A stretch of DNA of 64,000 nucleotides from Prorocentrum cordatum (GCA_963575745.1 CAUYUJ010015741.1:45001-109000), one strand, 5' to 3'. Shown: positions 50,919 through 60,929, numbered from the stretch's first letter. Notes: generated by a model from the sequence alone, not told the origin. Numbers and translations: made by a program.

Positions 50919-52166
50919 CTAGGTCTCCTTGTGCCAGTACGCTTGTATCTCATGTTGGAAGGTTTCGTATTGTTCTGCTGTGCCCATCGCAGTTCGCTGT
51001 AGTGTGAGCTGAACGTATCCTTCAGCTGGTAAAGCTTTGCAGTTCATTTGCTGCTCGTAGTTGAGCATGTCGGTGATGACACTTTGGGGATATCCTTCTT
51101 GCTGCTTTGCGCTCTCAGCGTCCCTTTTACGCATGTGGTGCTCGATGTTGGCGAGTCTTTGCTGGTACTCCTCGTTGGTCGTGTGAATGGTGGCCTCCAT
51201 GCGCCTGTTTTGTTCCCGTAGCTCTTCCTTCGCTTGTCGGTTTGTTTCTTTTGCATCGCCCCACTTCTGGTACAGGACGTTGAAGTCGTTCTGGTCCTCG
51301 ATCCTGGATTTGGTTGTTTTGGCTTCGATGTTGGCGATCGAGAGTCATGTTGTAGTATGTTTTTTTTTCTGCGATTGTTTCTGCCACCCGTAGATTCTTC
51401 TCTATGTTGGCCCTCGTGTCTTTGCTGTCGGTGAGCTTATTCTGCATTTCTTGGGGTTCTTTCTGTAGTTGACTGTCGGCTGTTGTGTGCGGCTGCTATC
51501 ACATATCTCTTGTTGATCTCCGCATGGCTTCCAGCTCCTCCTCCGCCCTTGTAAGCTTCTCCGCGTTGGCGGTCTGCATGTGCTCGTGGTGTGCCATCAT
51601 ATTTTCTGTCGCCTGATTAGAGTTTTGTATCTCGTTCTTGAGCTCGTTATGGTACTTCATGGCTTTAGTCGCTTCGTGCTGTTGATTATGGTCGTGTTTC
51701 TGTGTTGCTGCTTCCGCTGTTCGGAGGTGTCTTTTGAGGTCGTTGATCTCGTCGCTGGCATCAGCCTTGTTTTTCTGTTTTTCTCGATGTCGTTGGCCAT
51801 GCGCTGGTTGTCTTCCTTCATGATCCTGATCATGGTGCCGACGTCCCGTCCGCCTGCGGTTTCATCTGCCCTCGTTTGCCTCCTTGGAGCTGGGGCTGGT
51901 GTAGGCGACCTTCTTTCGGGCGTGTTCCTTTGTGGTTGATCTGCTTCGTCATCCGAAGCTCCTGTGTCACTGTAATGGTCGTCCCTGGCGTTGCTGATGT
52001 CGCGCTGGCGGGTAGTGATCTCCTCGATGTTGTTTTCAAGCTCGTTCATGTATATCGTTATTTGTTGCCGGTGGATCTTGGCATGCGCGCAGTATTCCTC
52101 CAGGGTTCTTTTGGCTCCGTCGATCTCACTCGCCTGGTGTGCCAGGGGCATGCTGTTGAGGACCAT
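50919..52166 (-). pseudogene. LINE D ORF1 coiled-coil segment
   Basis: Frames 52166-51657 and 51447-50919 contain AKIHRQQITIYMNELENNIE, TRQRDISNARDDHYSDTGAS, GTMIRIMKEDNQRMANDIEK and, further on, LRVAETIAEKK and VLHRDRQ-like charged segments. Heptad-like spacing of hydrophobic residues suggests a coiled coil for trimerising or packaging RNA, as in other LINE ORF1 proteins. One or more frameshifts join the two frames (51450-51657). Confidence 0.5.
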
Positions 52167-52316
52167 TGCTTTGGTGAAGATAATCTGTGTGACTGCGTCG
52201 GTAGTAGGTAGTCATGCTGCGCTGTTCTTGACGATGGTTGCTGCCGCTCTTCGTTCCTCCGCATGTTTTATCCGTTTCCAGTCGTGTCTCAGCTTGTGGT
52301 CGTTTGGCGGTAGCTC

Positions 52317-52985
52317 TCAGTCGTGCCTCTTGACGGTGTAAATTTGCCTCATGGCTATGACGTTGTTGATCGTGTTTGTGATGTGGTCGCTGTAGTCCTG
52401 GCCGTCGTCCTTCTTCTTGGACGTCTTTTCCTTGTCGAGGTGGGTCTTGCCCTTTCCCTTCTTGTTCTTGTCCTTGCCCTTTTGGTTGCGGCTGGCGGGT
52501 TCTTGGTGGTCGGTCCTCCCCTGGCCGTCCTGGTGGTTGCCTTTCCCCTTGTGGCTCTGGCTCCAGGACTTGTCTGGGTGGTTGTTGGCCCACTGGTCCG
52601 TCCAATTGTAGTTCCTCCAGCGCTCGAGTCCTGCACCAATAGATGGTGTTGTGGGCCTCGGTGGTGTAGCACTGGATCGTGGTCGGCCCGATGCTGATCT
52701 CCACGGTGGTGGCACGGTTCCCGATCCAGTCGCGGTCGCTCGCCATGATGTCGCCATGTTTGGAGCTTGAGGTGGATGTCGTGGTGGTTTTTGTGCACTG
52801 TGGTGAGCCTGTAGTAGCTGGTGTGCTGAGTCGAGCTCGTAGTGGGTGTGCTGATCGAGTAATTCGCGTGCTGATGCTACTCGTAAGAGCATGCGTGCTG
52901 CATTTTTCTTTTCTCGTTCCCTGCGGTGCCAGGCAGGGTTGTTCGACATGATCGTCGTGTGCTGGTTGGTGTGGGCGTAAGACAT
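52317..52985 (-). CDS. LINE D ORF1 N-terminal region
   Basis: ATG at 52985 opens a 222-residue frame, MSYAHTNQHTTIMSNNPAWH then RREREKKNAARMLLRVASAR. Then comes ELLDQHTHYELDSAHQLLQA, a tryptophan-rich ERWRNYNWTDQWANN and a Lys/Gly-rich KGKDKNKKGKGKTHLDKEK. The AWHRRER-x-xxxAAR-x-LLR start is shared by first ORFs of many dinoflagellate LINEs. The basic Lys-Gly tract would bind RNA. The frame stops at 52317 and the following frame is offset. The longer frame to 53474 runs through a CTC microsatellite and is not real. Confidence 0.6.
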   Translation of the reverse strand: MSYAHTNQHTTIMSNNPAWHRREREKKNAARMLLRVASARELLDQHTHYELDSAHQLLQAHHSAQKPPRHPPQAPNMATSWRATATGSGTVPPPWRSASGRPRSSATPPRPTTPSIGAGLERWRNYNWTDQWANNHPDKSWSQSHKGKGNHQDGQGRTDHQEPASRNQKGKDKNKKGKGKTHLDKEKTSKKKDDGQDYSDHITNTINNVIAMRQIYTVKRHD

Positions 52986-53229
52986 GGTCGTCGAATCCGA
53001 TGTGATGCTTGGCCAAAATGGCCCTGCAAGTGGTGCTGTGCTGGCGTAGATGCTGTCCTGGATGTAGTGAGGTCGAGGACAGATCGCCTGATGTACCTCA
53101 GAATCCTGCGGGTGGAGGGGGAAGTAGCCGAAAAGGAATGCAAGACTGCAGATGGGAAAAGCATGTCTGAAGTAGACGGGTAAACAGGATTGTGTTTCCG
53201 TTTGCGGCTGGCCCTCTGTGGGCGTGCAC

Positions 53230-53695
53230 GCCTGGCCGCGGCTTTTTGGACCCGCGGTTCCTCCTCCTCCTCCTCCTCCTCCTCCTCCTCCTCCTCGTTT
53301 CACTAGCAAGTCAATCCGTCGGAGGTCTGGACCGTACGCCTCCTCACCACTGGCACCGCGGGGGTCGGCGGACATGGTCGCTTCTGGCAGGGCCGCCGTG
53401 TTTGCGTCCTCGGCGGAGGCGGTCGGTGCACGGCCGCCCGCCGGGGCATCCGCCCGCAGAGGTGCCGGCGGCATCCCACAGGTGCGCGGCGGAGGAGGAG
53501 GGGGAAGACGAGGAGGAGGAGGAGGAGGAGGAGGAGGAGGAGGAGGAGGAGGAGGAGGGAAGAGCAGGAAAGGGAGAGGGGGAGGAGGAGGAGGAGGAGG
53601 ACGAGGAGGAGGAGGAGGACGAGGAGGAGGAGGAGGACGAGGAGGAGGAGGAGGACGAGGAGGAGGAGGAGGAGGAGGAGGAGGAGGAGTCAGAC
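53230..53695. repeat. CTC and GGA microsatellites
   Basis: (CCT)n at 53257-53298 and (GGA)n with GAC interruptions at 53485-53692, abutting MITE copy B. Confidence 0.95.
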
Positions 53696-53696
53696 C

Positions 53697-53842
53697 CAGG
53701 GCTGGACCTAAACGGTGTTTTTGGTAATTTCGTGGGCCGCTTTCGTTTCGATCTCGTCTTGCGGTGGAGGCGGGCTCGAGACGGGAGCGATGGAGAACGA
53801 AGACGAGACGAAAGCGAAAGACACCGTTTAGGTTCAGCCCTG
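53697..53842 (+). mobile_element. 146-bp hAT-like MITE, copy B
   Basis: CAGGGCTGGACCTAAACGGT left end and ACCGTTTAGGTTCAGCCCTG right end. Flanking TCAGACC occurs on both sides, two bases offset on the right. Alignable over its whole length with copy A. Confidence 0.8.
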
Positions 53843-54462
53843 CCTCAGACCCGGACGCGGTTGGTTTGGGACAACATGTGTCGGGGGCGGCAAAGAGGGG
53901 GGTGATGACTAGGGAAGGGTGGATATCATGGCCGGGGCCATGATATTTCCCCTGATTTCATGGTGCCTCTTCTTATTCCATTACGTCCCTGCCCCCCCCC
54001 GCTGGGCCGCGCACATGCCGCCGGTCATGATTTGCACCCCCCCCTCTTGGACACCCCCCTCTTGGCCGCTCCCGAATTTGTTGTTGGGCATTGTGCCCAT
54101 GTTTTCCGTGCCCACTTCGGGCGTCCAAAACTCAGAGCCGGACGTCGCCACAGAAAACATGGCGAGCATTGCGGCACTGCGGCTCCGTTTTGTGGGCTTC
54201 GGGCTGCCGCGGGGCCCTCCCGGATCGGTCCGGCTGGAGAGGGATTCAAGCAGGAGAGGTCGACGGTGCTGGCTGTTTTCTCTTCGCGACGTCGGGCATC
54301 GAAGTAGCCGGGAGTCTCTCCTGTAGTCTCCTCTCTGCTCTTCCCCCCCTACTTTCTGCCTGGAGGGAGAGCGGAAGGGGAGTAGCGTGCGCTCTGTGTG
54401 CACATTTGGCCTCCCGACACAGGGAGCCCATCGCACGCGCGAGCGGGTTGGCGCCTTGTCCA
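53843..54462. other. Intron end before the CNBD exon; no gene
   Basis: Unique sequence with a GGTCATGATTTG and CCCCCCTCTTGGAC region (54020-54070). It ends in TTGTCCAG before the coding block. Confidence 0.5.
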
Positions 54463-54990
54463 GAGGCGGCGTGTTCGGCCAGATGGTGATGCTGGGCGTG
54501 GCGGAAGTCAACCTAGTCACGGTCGAAGCCGAGACGCTCAGCACGATGTGGGAAGTCCCAGGTAAGAGTGCCGTGCCATTGGTCGCGCGCTTCAGAGGTG
54601 CACGAGAGCATTTCAGGGGGCTGGTGATGGATCACTTGGCAAGCACCGCAGTGCCTCGCATGTCGTCGTTGCCTGTTTTCTGCAAGCTCAGCCACACTAT
54701 TCGGGAGGAGCTGGGCACGTTGTGCACGCAGCACGTTTATTTCCCAGGCCAGGCCATCGCGGAGGAAGGCCAGTCCGGCTCCGGCTGCATGCACGTCATG
54801 AACGCCGGCAGGGCGGAGGTGACCAAGAAGGGCGTCAACATCAAGACGTGCTTGCCTGGCAGCTTCTTCGGTAGTGCCGTCATGCTGCGCGTCGGCGAGG
54901 GCGTGTACGCTGGCACCCTGACGGCGAGGTCGACGTGCCACGTGCTGAGCCTGTCCGCGGATGCGTTCCAGCAGGAGCTTGGCTTGGGGA
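54463..54990 (+). CDS. Cyclic nucleotide-binding domain protein, internal exon
   Basis: GGVFGQMVMLGVAEVNLVTV then EAETLSTMWEV is the second half of a CNBD (FG-x-x cassette start, last strands). REHFRGLVMDHLASTAVPRM leads into a complete next domain: LPVFCKLSHTIREELGTLCT, FPGQAIAEEGQSGSGCMHVM, NAGRAEVTKKGVNIKTCLPG, SFFGSAVMLRVGEG and TARSTCHVLSLSADAFQQEL. The cassette has FGSA and no R-A/S pair, so nucleotide binding may be lost. Multi-CNBD proteins of alveolates include cGMP-dependent kinases and their regulatory homologues; no kinase or channel part is seen here. An AG acceptor precedes it. Confidence 0.75.
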
Positions 54991-55235
54991 ACGTCCGTTA
55001 CCGCCACCCCCCTCTGCCCACCTTCCTCCCCCCGTCCCCCCCCGAACGGCCACGATCACCCGGGAGGGGTTCCTCCCCTCACGAGGCAACTTATTGCGAT
55101 GGCCTGGCCGCGCGCTGTGCATGCTGCTGCGCTCGCGCACCATCGGTGCGCTCGCAGGCATGATACGGCGCGCGCAGGCGTACTCTGGTGCTCAGCACGC
55201 GGATCGGTGCGTCTAGCTTCCTGGCGAAGCCAGAA

Positions 55236-55340
55236 GGGCGTGCACACCGATCCTGGGGCATGGGTGGGCCCGGCCGGTATCAGTGCAGGTGTATGCCTGG
55301 CGCCTCCAAGGGTGGGCGCGGCTGGGCGCCAGTCGGAGAA
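55236..55340. repeat. GATCCTGG hairpin repeat, copy 2
   Basis: CACACCGATCCTGGGGCATG, GTATCAGTGCAGGTGTATGC and CTGGCGCCTCCAAGGGTGG. Related to 33760-33800 and 56684-56800. Confidence 0.6.
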
Positions 55341-55454
55341 CAGCATAAACACGTACACATGAGCTTTCGAAGGTCCACGCGGAGTTCTTGGGTCGGCGTT
55401 GGACCCCCATGGTCAGCTCAGGGTAGCGGGTGCCGCCCGCGGTGGAGAATGTAC

Positions 55455-55600
55455 AGTCGGGCCGCTGAAGAAGGAACCCTTTTCGTTTGGGAGGAGCTCC
55501 GTGTTCCTCAGTTGTTTTACGGTATTCTTTTGGTTTTTCCTCAGGTTTCCCACGGAACATCGGAGTTCGACTTATGGGAAAAAGCGGCCTCGTTCCTTAG
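55455..55600 (+). repeat. Repeat R4 copy 2, ending at an exon
   Basis: ACAGTCGGGCCGCTGAAGAA, GGAACCCTTTTCGTT, CTCCGTGTTCCTCAGTTGTT and CCTCGTTCCTTAG. The final AG directly precedes a helical coding block. Confidence 0.7.
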
Positions 55601-55765
55601 GCCAGCGCCCCGACTGGAAAAGCTCGGCCTCTCTGGAGGCGCTGGCGCGGCAGCACCCGCCGGAGGCGGGCGAGCAGCAGCTGCGGGCGCAGGCGAAGCG
55701 CCGGGAGCACGACCTGCTGCGCGCGGCGCAGATGCTGGCCCTCGAAGTGCCAAGCAGAAGCTGTG
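55601..55765 (+). CDS. Possible helical exon of the CNBD gene
   Basis: After the CTTAG acceptor-like end of R4, one frame gives RPDWKSSASLEALARQHPPE, AGEQQLRAQAKRREHDLLRA and AQMLALEV. It is charged and helical with no stop until a minisatellite begins. Assignment to the CNBD gene is by position and strand only. Confidence 0.4.
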
Positions 55766-55930
55766 CAGACACACCTCTCCGAGGATATTCGAAGAAGAGG
55801 ATCTTCGAGGATCTTCGAGACACACCTGTCAGATCTTCGAGGATCTTCGAGGATCTTCAAAGAAGAGGATCTTCGAGGATCTTCGAGGATCTCAGACACA
55901 TATGTGCAGACACACCTCTCCGAGGATCCT
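55766..55930. repeat. GATCTTCGAG minisatellite
   Basis: GAGGATCTTCGAGGATCTTC and ACACACCT-containing units alternate; highly self-complementary. Confidence 0.92.
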
Positions 55931-56093
55931 CGAGTCGACGAGCGCGTTCCACTGCTCGCAAAGTGCCTGCTCGCAAGCGTCCGAAAAGCCCACGTTCGCC
56001 TCGCTGTAATTAATGTATCGTAAGTCCCCCACGGCGGATGCGGACGTTTGCGAGTAGTGACTCTGCGAGTAGCGGAACGCGCTTGTCTATCGA
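55931..56093. mobile_element. Fold-back MITE with about 50-bp arms
   Basis: Left arm GAGCGCGTTCCACTGCTCGC, then AAGCGTCCGA (55936-55981). The right arm is GGACGTTTGCGAGTAGTGAC, then GCGGAACGCGCTTGTC (56041-56088). The arms are inverse copies with about 80% identity by eye; the spacer is short. Confidence 0.78.
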
Positions 56094-56419
56094 AGAAGAA
56101 GAAAAAACGCCATACAGATAATTGTTTGGCGCTCTGCGCGGATTCCTTGCATCGGCGTCTGAGGCCCCTTGGCGGCGCCTCCAGCGCCGCCTCCGGCGCC
56201 ACCCCTGGCGCGCTCCGCGAGCCAACAGGCCCCGCGATCAGTCCGGGGCGGCATCGGCACCACAGCCCGAAAGCGGCGCCGGGGTGTTGAGACCGCCCAG
56301 GGCAGCTCGGGCGGCGGTGCGGGTGTTAACACCCGACGCTATGATTTTTCGATGCACGGCCCCAGGTGTCCCACTCCACTCCCTGGGGCAAGTGTTCCGC
56401 CCTGGGCTCCTTCTTGACG

Positions 56420-56572
56420 ACCCCAGAGCCCAGAAACTGTCCCTCGAGGCTGAAATCGCGGATCGACAGAAAGGCACACATTTGGAGGAAGAAAAATTGC
56501 ATAAACATAAACTGTTGGAGGTCCGCGCAGAGTTCGTGGATCCGCGCTGGGCCCCACTCCCTGAGGCCAGCT
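56420..56572 (+). CDS. Possible short helical exon
   Basis: The frame ending at 56572 reads DDPRAQKLSLEAEIADRQKG, THLEEEKLHKHKLLEVRAEF and VDPRWAPLPEAS before TAG. Charged and helical. It could be an exon of the CNBD gene or chance; nothing specific supports it. Confidence 0.25.
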
Positions 56573-56683
56573 AGGGCTGCCCAGGGGGGGCACGTCTGTG
56601 CGCAGCCCGAGGCAGTTCCGAGTTTCGAGATTAGCGTGGGGGTGTCCCCCAACCTCGGGAGAAGAGAGCTGTGTACAAACACC

Positions 56684-56800
56684 AATCCCGGCCAGGCCCA
56701 TTCTGGGCTCAGGATCGGTGTATGTATGCCTCCCTCGCCAAGCTAGGAGAGCGTGTGCACCGATCCTGGGCCCAGGATGGGCCTGGCCAGGATCTGTTCA
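56684..56800. repeat. GATCCTGG hairpin repeat, copy 3
   Basis: CAATCCCGGCCAGGCCCATT, CAGGATCGGTGTATGTATGC and CACCGATCCTGGGCCCAGGA with GGGCCTGGCCAGGATC: the two halves are partial inverse copies. Confidence 0.75.
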
Positions 56801-56802
56801 TG

Positions 56803-57010
56803 GTAGGTTCATGCGGTGTTGGCGCGCCGGCGACGCGGGCGAAGGCGTTCAAGGTTGAATTCTGCGACGCGGAAACACCGATGGACGGTGACGCCACTGG
56901 GCCCGACGGACTGCAGCCTGGAACGATCGGGGCCGCGATCGACTCGATGCTGGCGATCGACGCGGTGTCAGAAATCTTTGTGCGCGCGTGCGCGAACCTT
57001 CCGTGCGTGC
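56803..57010 (+). repeat. Dispersed repeat R5, copy 1
   Basis: GGTTCATGCGGTGTTGGCGC, GCGAAGGCGTTCAAGGTTG, AACGATCGGGGCCGCGATCG and GACGCGGTGTCAG. Copy 2 is at 60930-61190 with the same order. It might instead be a duplicated coding segment, but no shared protein frame was found. Confidence 0.7.
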
Positions 57011-57119
57011 ACAGTCCCCCCCCTTGTCTGCCAGCCGGCGTGGGTCGAGCGCACCACGTGTCGGCGCGCCGCGCCCGGCGGGCCAGAGGGGTATCTCTCA
57101 CTCCTCCGTTCGCGCCCGA

Positions 57120-57368
57120 ATTGCGGGGACGTTTCCCGCGGTTTGCCTGTGTTGGTTCCCATCATCCTCCGCTTCCGGAGCAGATTCTGAGGATGTCGCG
57201 GGCGACGCGTTGTTTTCCGCACCCTTGGGGGCACAGATTGCGAGGACGTCTCGAGCGGCTTGCTTGTGTTGCTGGCCAGATTCGTTCGTGTTCAAGGCAG
57301 ATTATGAGGATGTCTCGGGCGAGGCGCTGGCTTTCGCACCCCAGGGGTCCCAGACTGCGAGGACGTAC
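57120..57368 (+). repeat. About 119-bp tandem repeat, 2 to 2.5 copies
   Basis: AGATTCTGAGGATGTCGCGG (57181) and AGATTATGAGGATGTCTCGG (57300) start similar units, each with a GCGAGGACGT end. A partial copy precedes them. Confidence 0.8.
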
Positions 57369-57377
57369 AATATTCAT

Positions 57378-57915
57378 TTGTGCTCAAACCTACTCGTGCT
57401 CAGACTCACTCATACCCAGACTCGTACTCATCAGACTCATACTCGGACTCACTCACACCCAGGCTTGCGCACACTCAGATTCACTCACACTTCTACCCGC
57501 CCACCCTCAGACTCACTCGTAGTCAAACTCGCTCGTCCTCAGACCCATTCAGATTCAGTTTCATATTTATCATACTCATTCTCGCATTCAATCGCGCTCA
57601 CATTCAGGCGCGCTAACACTCATAATCATTTACACTCAGGCCCACCCGCCCTCACATTCACTCGTGGCCAGACTCACTCGTACTCAAACCAATTCAGACT
57701 CAGACTCGTAGTCGTTATACTCACACTTGTATTCGCTCATACCCAGACTTACCCACAGATAGAGTCAATCTCACTCACACTCACCTATATCCAGATCTAC
57801 GCATTCTCAGACGCACTCGTACTCACACTGTCTCATCCCAAGACCCAGTGGCACTCACACTCAACCATACACGGGTTCATTCACATTCAGACTCATTCAC
57901 ATTCAGATCTTTCAT
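57378..57915. repeat. ACTCA-type degenerate minisatellite
   Basis: Endless variants of ACTCATACTCAGACTCAC for 540 bp; ORFs full of Ser, Thr and His here are artefacts. Confidence 0.93.
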
Positions 57916-58549
57916 GTTCAGATTCGCCAAGTCTTCTCCTTTTTGGTGGTCCAATGCCCCCTCGCTCTTCCATTTGTGCTTCACTCATCTCTCCTGGAAT
58001 ATGCTTGCCGAAATCACCGAAGTCGTCGCTGTCGCCGTCGTCGTCGTCGCGCCCGTCGCCCACGCCGACCTCGCTCTCACACCCAGATGCTCACAGGCAG
58101 AGTTTTTCAACGAGAAGAGGCGGGAATATGAGATGCACACCTGGAGAGCCCCACGCAGGGATGAATTGTTCTTCCAACGTCCGCCTGTAGGCGGACATGC
58201 CCAAGCCAAGGCAACAATTGGGGGGGCTGGGGCGCGAACGGGGGACCGCGAGCCGCGCACCCGCGGGGGCCGCGGCCGCGCAGCCCGCGAAAACGGGGGG
58301 TGGCCCAGGCGTCTGTCGGCGGCGAGCCCGGGGGGGGGGGAGCGAGGAGGGGCACAGGGGCAACGATAGGAGGAGGGGGGCAGGCACAGGAGGAGGACGA
58401 GGAGGAGGAGGGGGGGGGAGGGGGGGGGAGGGGGGGAGAGGAGGGGGCGGCGAGGAAAGGCAGAGCAGGAGGGAGGCGGAGGGCGGAGGATCGGATCGGA
58501 CTGGACACCCAGACATCCGACGGTGCGTTTTTATCCAATTGAGGGGGAA
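57916..58549. other. No gene; G-rich low complexity
   Basis: Includes a GTCGTCGTCG run (58025-58065), GTCCGCCTGTAGGCGGACAT (58178-58197, a palindrome related to the ends of the 61628 element) and a GGAGG/GGGGG block (58370-58470). Confidence 0.6.
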
Positions 58550-58675
58550 CGATGGGGGGATAGGTATGGGGGGAACGCATCGACACCCCATCGCCCATGG
58601 ATCGCCGATATAGGGCCTGATAGCCCCATCCCGCCCACGAGCGTGCGGATTTGCTACCCAGGGCCTGGGGATGTA
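58550..58675 (+). repeat. Dispersed repeat R6, copy 1
   Basis: ACGCATCGACACCCCATCGC, CCATGGATCGC and TTTGCTACCCAGGGCCT. Copy 2 is at 63876-63990 at the window's end. Confidence 0.8.
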
Positions 58676-58677
58676 AT

Positions 58678-59216
58678 TCCCTACCTAGGCTCTGCCTAGA
58701 AGAGTTCTTACTCTCTAGCTTAAAGGGGCCGGGCAGTGGAAAGCGCCCCGGGCGGTTCCCCCAGTCCCCTGGGAGCGGTTCCCCCCAGTCCCTGGGAGCT
58801 TTAGCTTTAGCTTTAGCTTTAGCTTAGCTTTAGCTTAGCTATAGCTTAGTAGCTTAGCTTTAGCTTAGCTTAGCGTTTCGCTTAGAGCAGCTTGAGCTTG
58901 AGCTTAGCTTGAGCTTAGCTTGAGCTTAGCTTTAGCTTAGCTTTAGCTTAGCTTTAGCTTAGCTTTAGCTTAGCTGTAGCTTAGCTTTAGCTTAGCTGTT
59001 GATCAGCTTTAGCTTAGCTTTAGCTTAGCTTTAGCTTAGCTTTAGCTTAGCTTTAGCTTAGCTTTAGCTTAACTTTAGCTTAGCTGTGGCTTAGCTTTAG
59101 CTTAGCTTTAGCTTAGCTTTAGCTTAGCTTTAGCTTAGCGTTACTGTTGCTACTAATGCTGCTTTCCTAGGAGTTCCAACTCCTAGGTAGGGTCGCACTG
59201 GCAGCACTGGGATAAT
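58678..59216 (-). mobile_element. GCTAA composite element, copy 4
   Basis: Opposite orientation. The right module comes first (TCCCTACCTAGGCTCTGCCT, AGAGTTCTTACTCT, GGGCCGGGCAGTG, two GGTTCCCCCAGTCCC), then (AGCTTAGCTTT)n at 58798-59140. The left module, CTACTAATGCTGCTTTCCTA then GGTAGGGTCGCACTG, ends at GGGATAAT with an 11-bp insertion (GGCAGCACT region). Confidence 0.83.
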
Positions 59217-59449
59217 GTTAATAACAACGGCGAGTTCGTGCATCAATTTATTCATACATTAATCATGCATTAAGCATCCTATACTTTTCAAAATCCTATA
59301 GATTAAAAACTGCCCTGTAGGGTCGGCGTCGGATCGTCCTCCCTGGGCGCGAAGCGCGCAAGGGGCGGCGCCTGAGGTGTGATCAGGGGGGCCAGCGCCG
59401 ATCCCCAGAAATCAGCGCGGAGCTCCGACCGTTTTTACGTTTTGGTGCT
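59217..59449. other. No gene seen
   Basis: AT-rich patch (TTTATTCATACATTAATCAT at 59248) followed by GC-rich unique sequence. Confidence 0.5.
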
Positions 59450-59655
59450 CGGCGGCGAGCGAGGGGGGGCAATGAGAAGGAGAAGGCCTTCTCAGAAGGC
59501 GGTGGGACTGCTCCGAAACGCGCGCGCGCCTCCTGAGAAGTGTTTTCCTGTCTTGGGGGGAGGTCAAGAAAACCTTGCAGAAGGCCGGGAAACTTCCGAG
59601 CCTTCTGAGAAGGCCCGCCCCGTCTCACTCCCCCCCGTGCTCGCCGCCGGTATGC
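59450..59655 (+). repeat. Repeat R3 copy 2
   Basis: GCGAGCGAGGGGGGGC, AAGGCCTTCTCAGAAGGCGG, GAGAAGTGTTTTCCTGTCTT, GAGCCTTCTGAGAAGGCCCG and GTGCTCGCCGCCGG. See 33965-34165. Confidence 0.7.
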
Positions 59656-59677
59656 GATATGCAGTCTTGCTGTTCCT

Positions 59678-59875
59678 CCAGGTCTGGAGGGTGACGAGCA
59701 TGGCCTCCGGCGACGTGGTCATCTCGTGTGGCGAACACGTCCACGCCCTCGCGGTCTGGACACCGAGGCGGGATCCCACGGACGCGCGATCCCCCGGGTA
59801 CGCTCCGCGCGGGGCAGCCGTGCAAAGTTGTCCCGCCGAGGCCCAGGGGACCGTGGCCGAGGAGCCTGGACCGTG
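59678..59875 (+). CDS. Possible CNBD-type exon
   Basis: After TTCCTCCAG (acceptor-like, ending 59683) the frame reads VWRVTSMASGDVVISCGEHV and HALAVWTPRRDP, up to a stop at 59874. The G-D-V-V-I-x-x-G-E piece matches the start of a CNBD jelly roll, as in the exons at 34202 and 54463. The downstream half of such a domain is not visible. Confidence 0.35.
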
Positions 59876-59879
59876 AGGT

Positions 59880-60795
59880 GACCCAGACATCCAACGATGC
59901 TTTTTTGTTGTTCCCCCCCGAATGCGCGGCCCCAGAGGTCCCGACCCATTCCAGCGGCACTGTTCTCTCCCGGGTGCACTTATGACGGTCCTCGGGCCCG
60001 ATCACGCGCCCAGGCCTGAATGAGGGAAGAATGCAGGATTAGAAAAAGCAAGCACGTCTCCGGGGATCTGGGGATGTGGCTCCCGCCCTCGATGGTCAGG
60101 CTTCGGGTTGCGCACAGACAGCCCCCCAGGTAGTCCCAGCTGGCCTTAACAACCCCTGGGGCGGCGGCGGCGGCGGTGGCGCGTGTTGAGGCCGCCCCAG
60201 GCTGCTCGCAGGACTACTCGACGGCCTCTCGCCCCCAAACGCCGTGTTCCTTCCAAACGAACTGGCGGTTTGGAAGAGAAGGGGAACCCGAGGAGACGCA
60301 CACAATGGGTCGTCTTGACGCACCCCATGGAGGATGGACGACCGCCCATCGCACATCTCCAAGTTGAGCGCCGAGTTGCTCGGGGGGTTGTCTTTGCGCA
60401 GCCTTACAGTGGGGATCTTTTGCTTTGCGTGTCGCGCCGCGGCTTCTGGCCCACTACGCTTTGGCGCGACACGCTAGCCACGTCCCAATTCCCAGGCGTC
60501 AACATGCCGAGCCTTTCCCAGCCTGCCGCCCCGCAGAGCAGAACATCACGCCATCAGCTTGCAGGGCATCGCGTTTCGCTGGGGCCGCGACGCGCTAAGC
60601 AAAAGTTCCTGACCGTAAGCCTTGCGGACCCACGAGGTCACCAGCTGCGCGAAGGATTCGGGTGCCCGAAACGGGAGCGGAAAAAAGGGCACGATGACCA
60701 GCAGCCAATGTTACCTCAAGCCGACAGCGGCTGTTGTTTGGCAGGCGGCCTTCTGTCTCAAGTGGACAACGCCCGCTGCGACGCCGTCATCGAAC
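59880..60795. other. No gene seen
   Basis: GC-rich unique sequence. GGCGGCGGCGG at 60165. Frames have no domain. Part of 60120-60200 resembles 56280-56330 (GTGTTGAG.CCGCCC). Confidence 0.45.
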
Positions 60796-60799
60796 CCTC

Positions 60800-60890
60800 C
60801 CCCCGTCCTCCTCCTCCTCCTCCTCCTCCTCCTCCTCCTCCTCCTCCTCCCTCCTCCTCCTCCTCGTCCTCCTCGTCCTCTGTTCAAGAT
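60800..60890. repeat. CTC microsatellite
   Basis: (CCT)n with a few CGT changes. Confidence 0.95.
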
Positions 60891-60929
60891 GGACAGGAAC
60901 TGATACCGCTCTTTGCAACCATTCTTTGC

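Larger units (their letters stand above)
34961..54462 (+). other. Putative 19.5-kb transposon-filled intron
   Basis: The CNBD begun at 34960 is continued in phase of fold by the block starting at 54463 (AG, then GGCGGCGTGTTCGGCCAG). Everything between is LINEs, satellites and MITEs. The two coding blocks could instead be two separate genes or duplicated fragments. Confidence 0.45.

Noticed and set aside
53192-53905. Acidic 237-residue ORF
   Set aside because: Mostly GGA microsatellite followed by a MITE; no independent coding evidence.
55020-55163. Extension of the CNBD frame to 55163
   Set aside because: After about 54990 the translation becomes Pro/Arg/Cys-rich without domain character, as expected for intron read-through.
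57380-57915. Ser/Thr/His-rich ORFs
   Set aside because: Translations of the ACTCA minisatellite.
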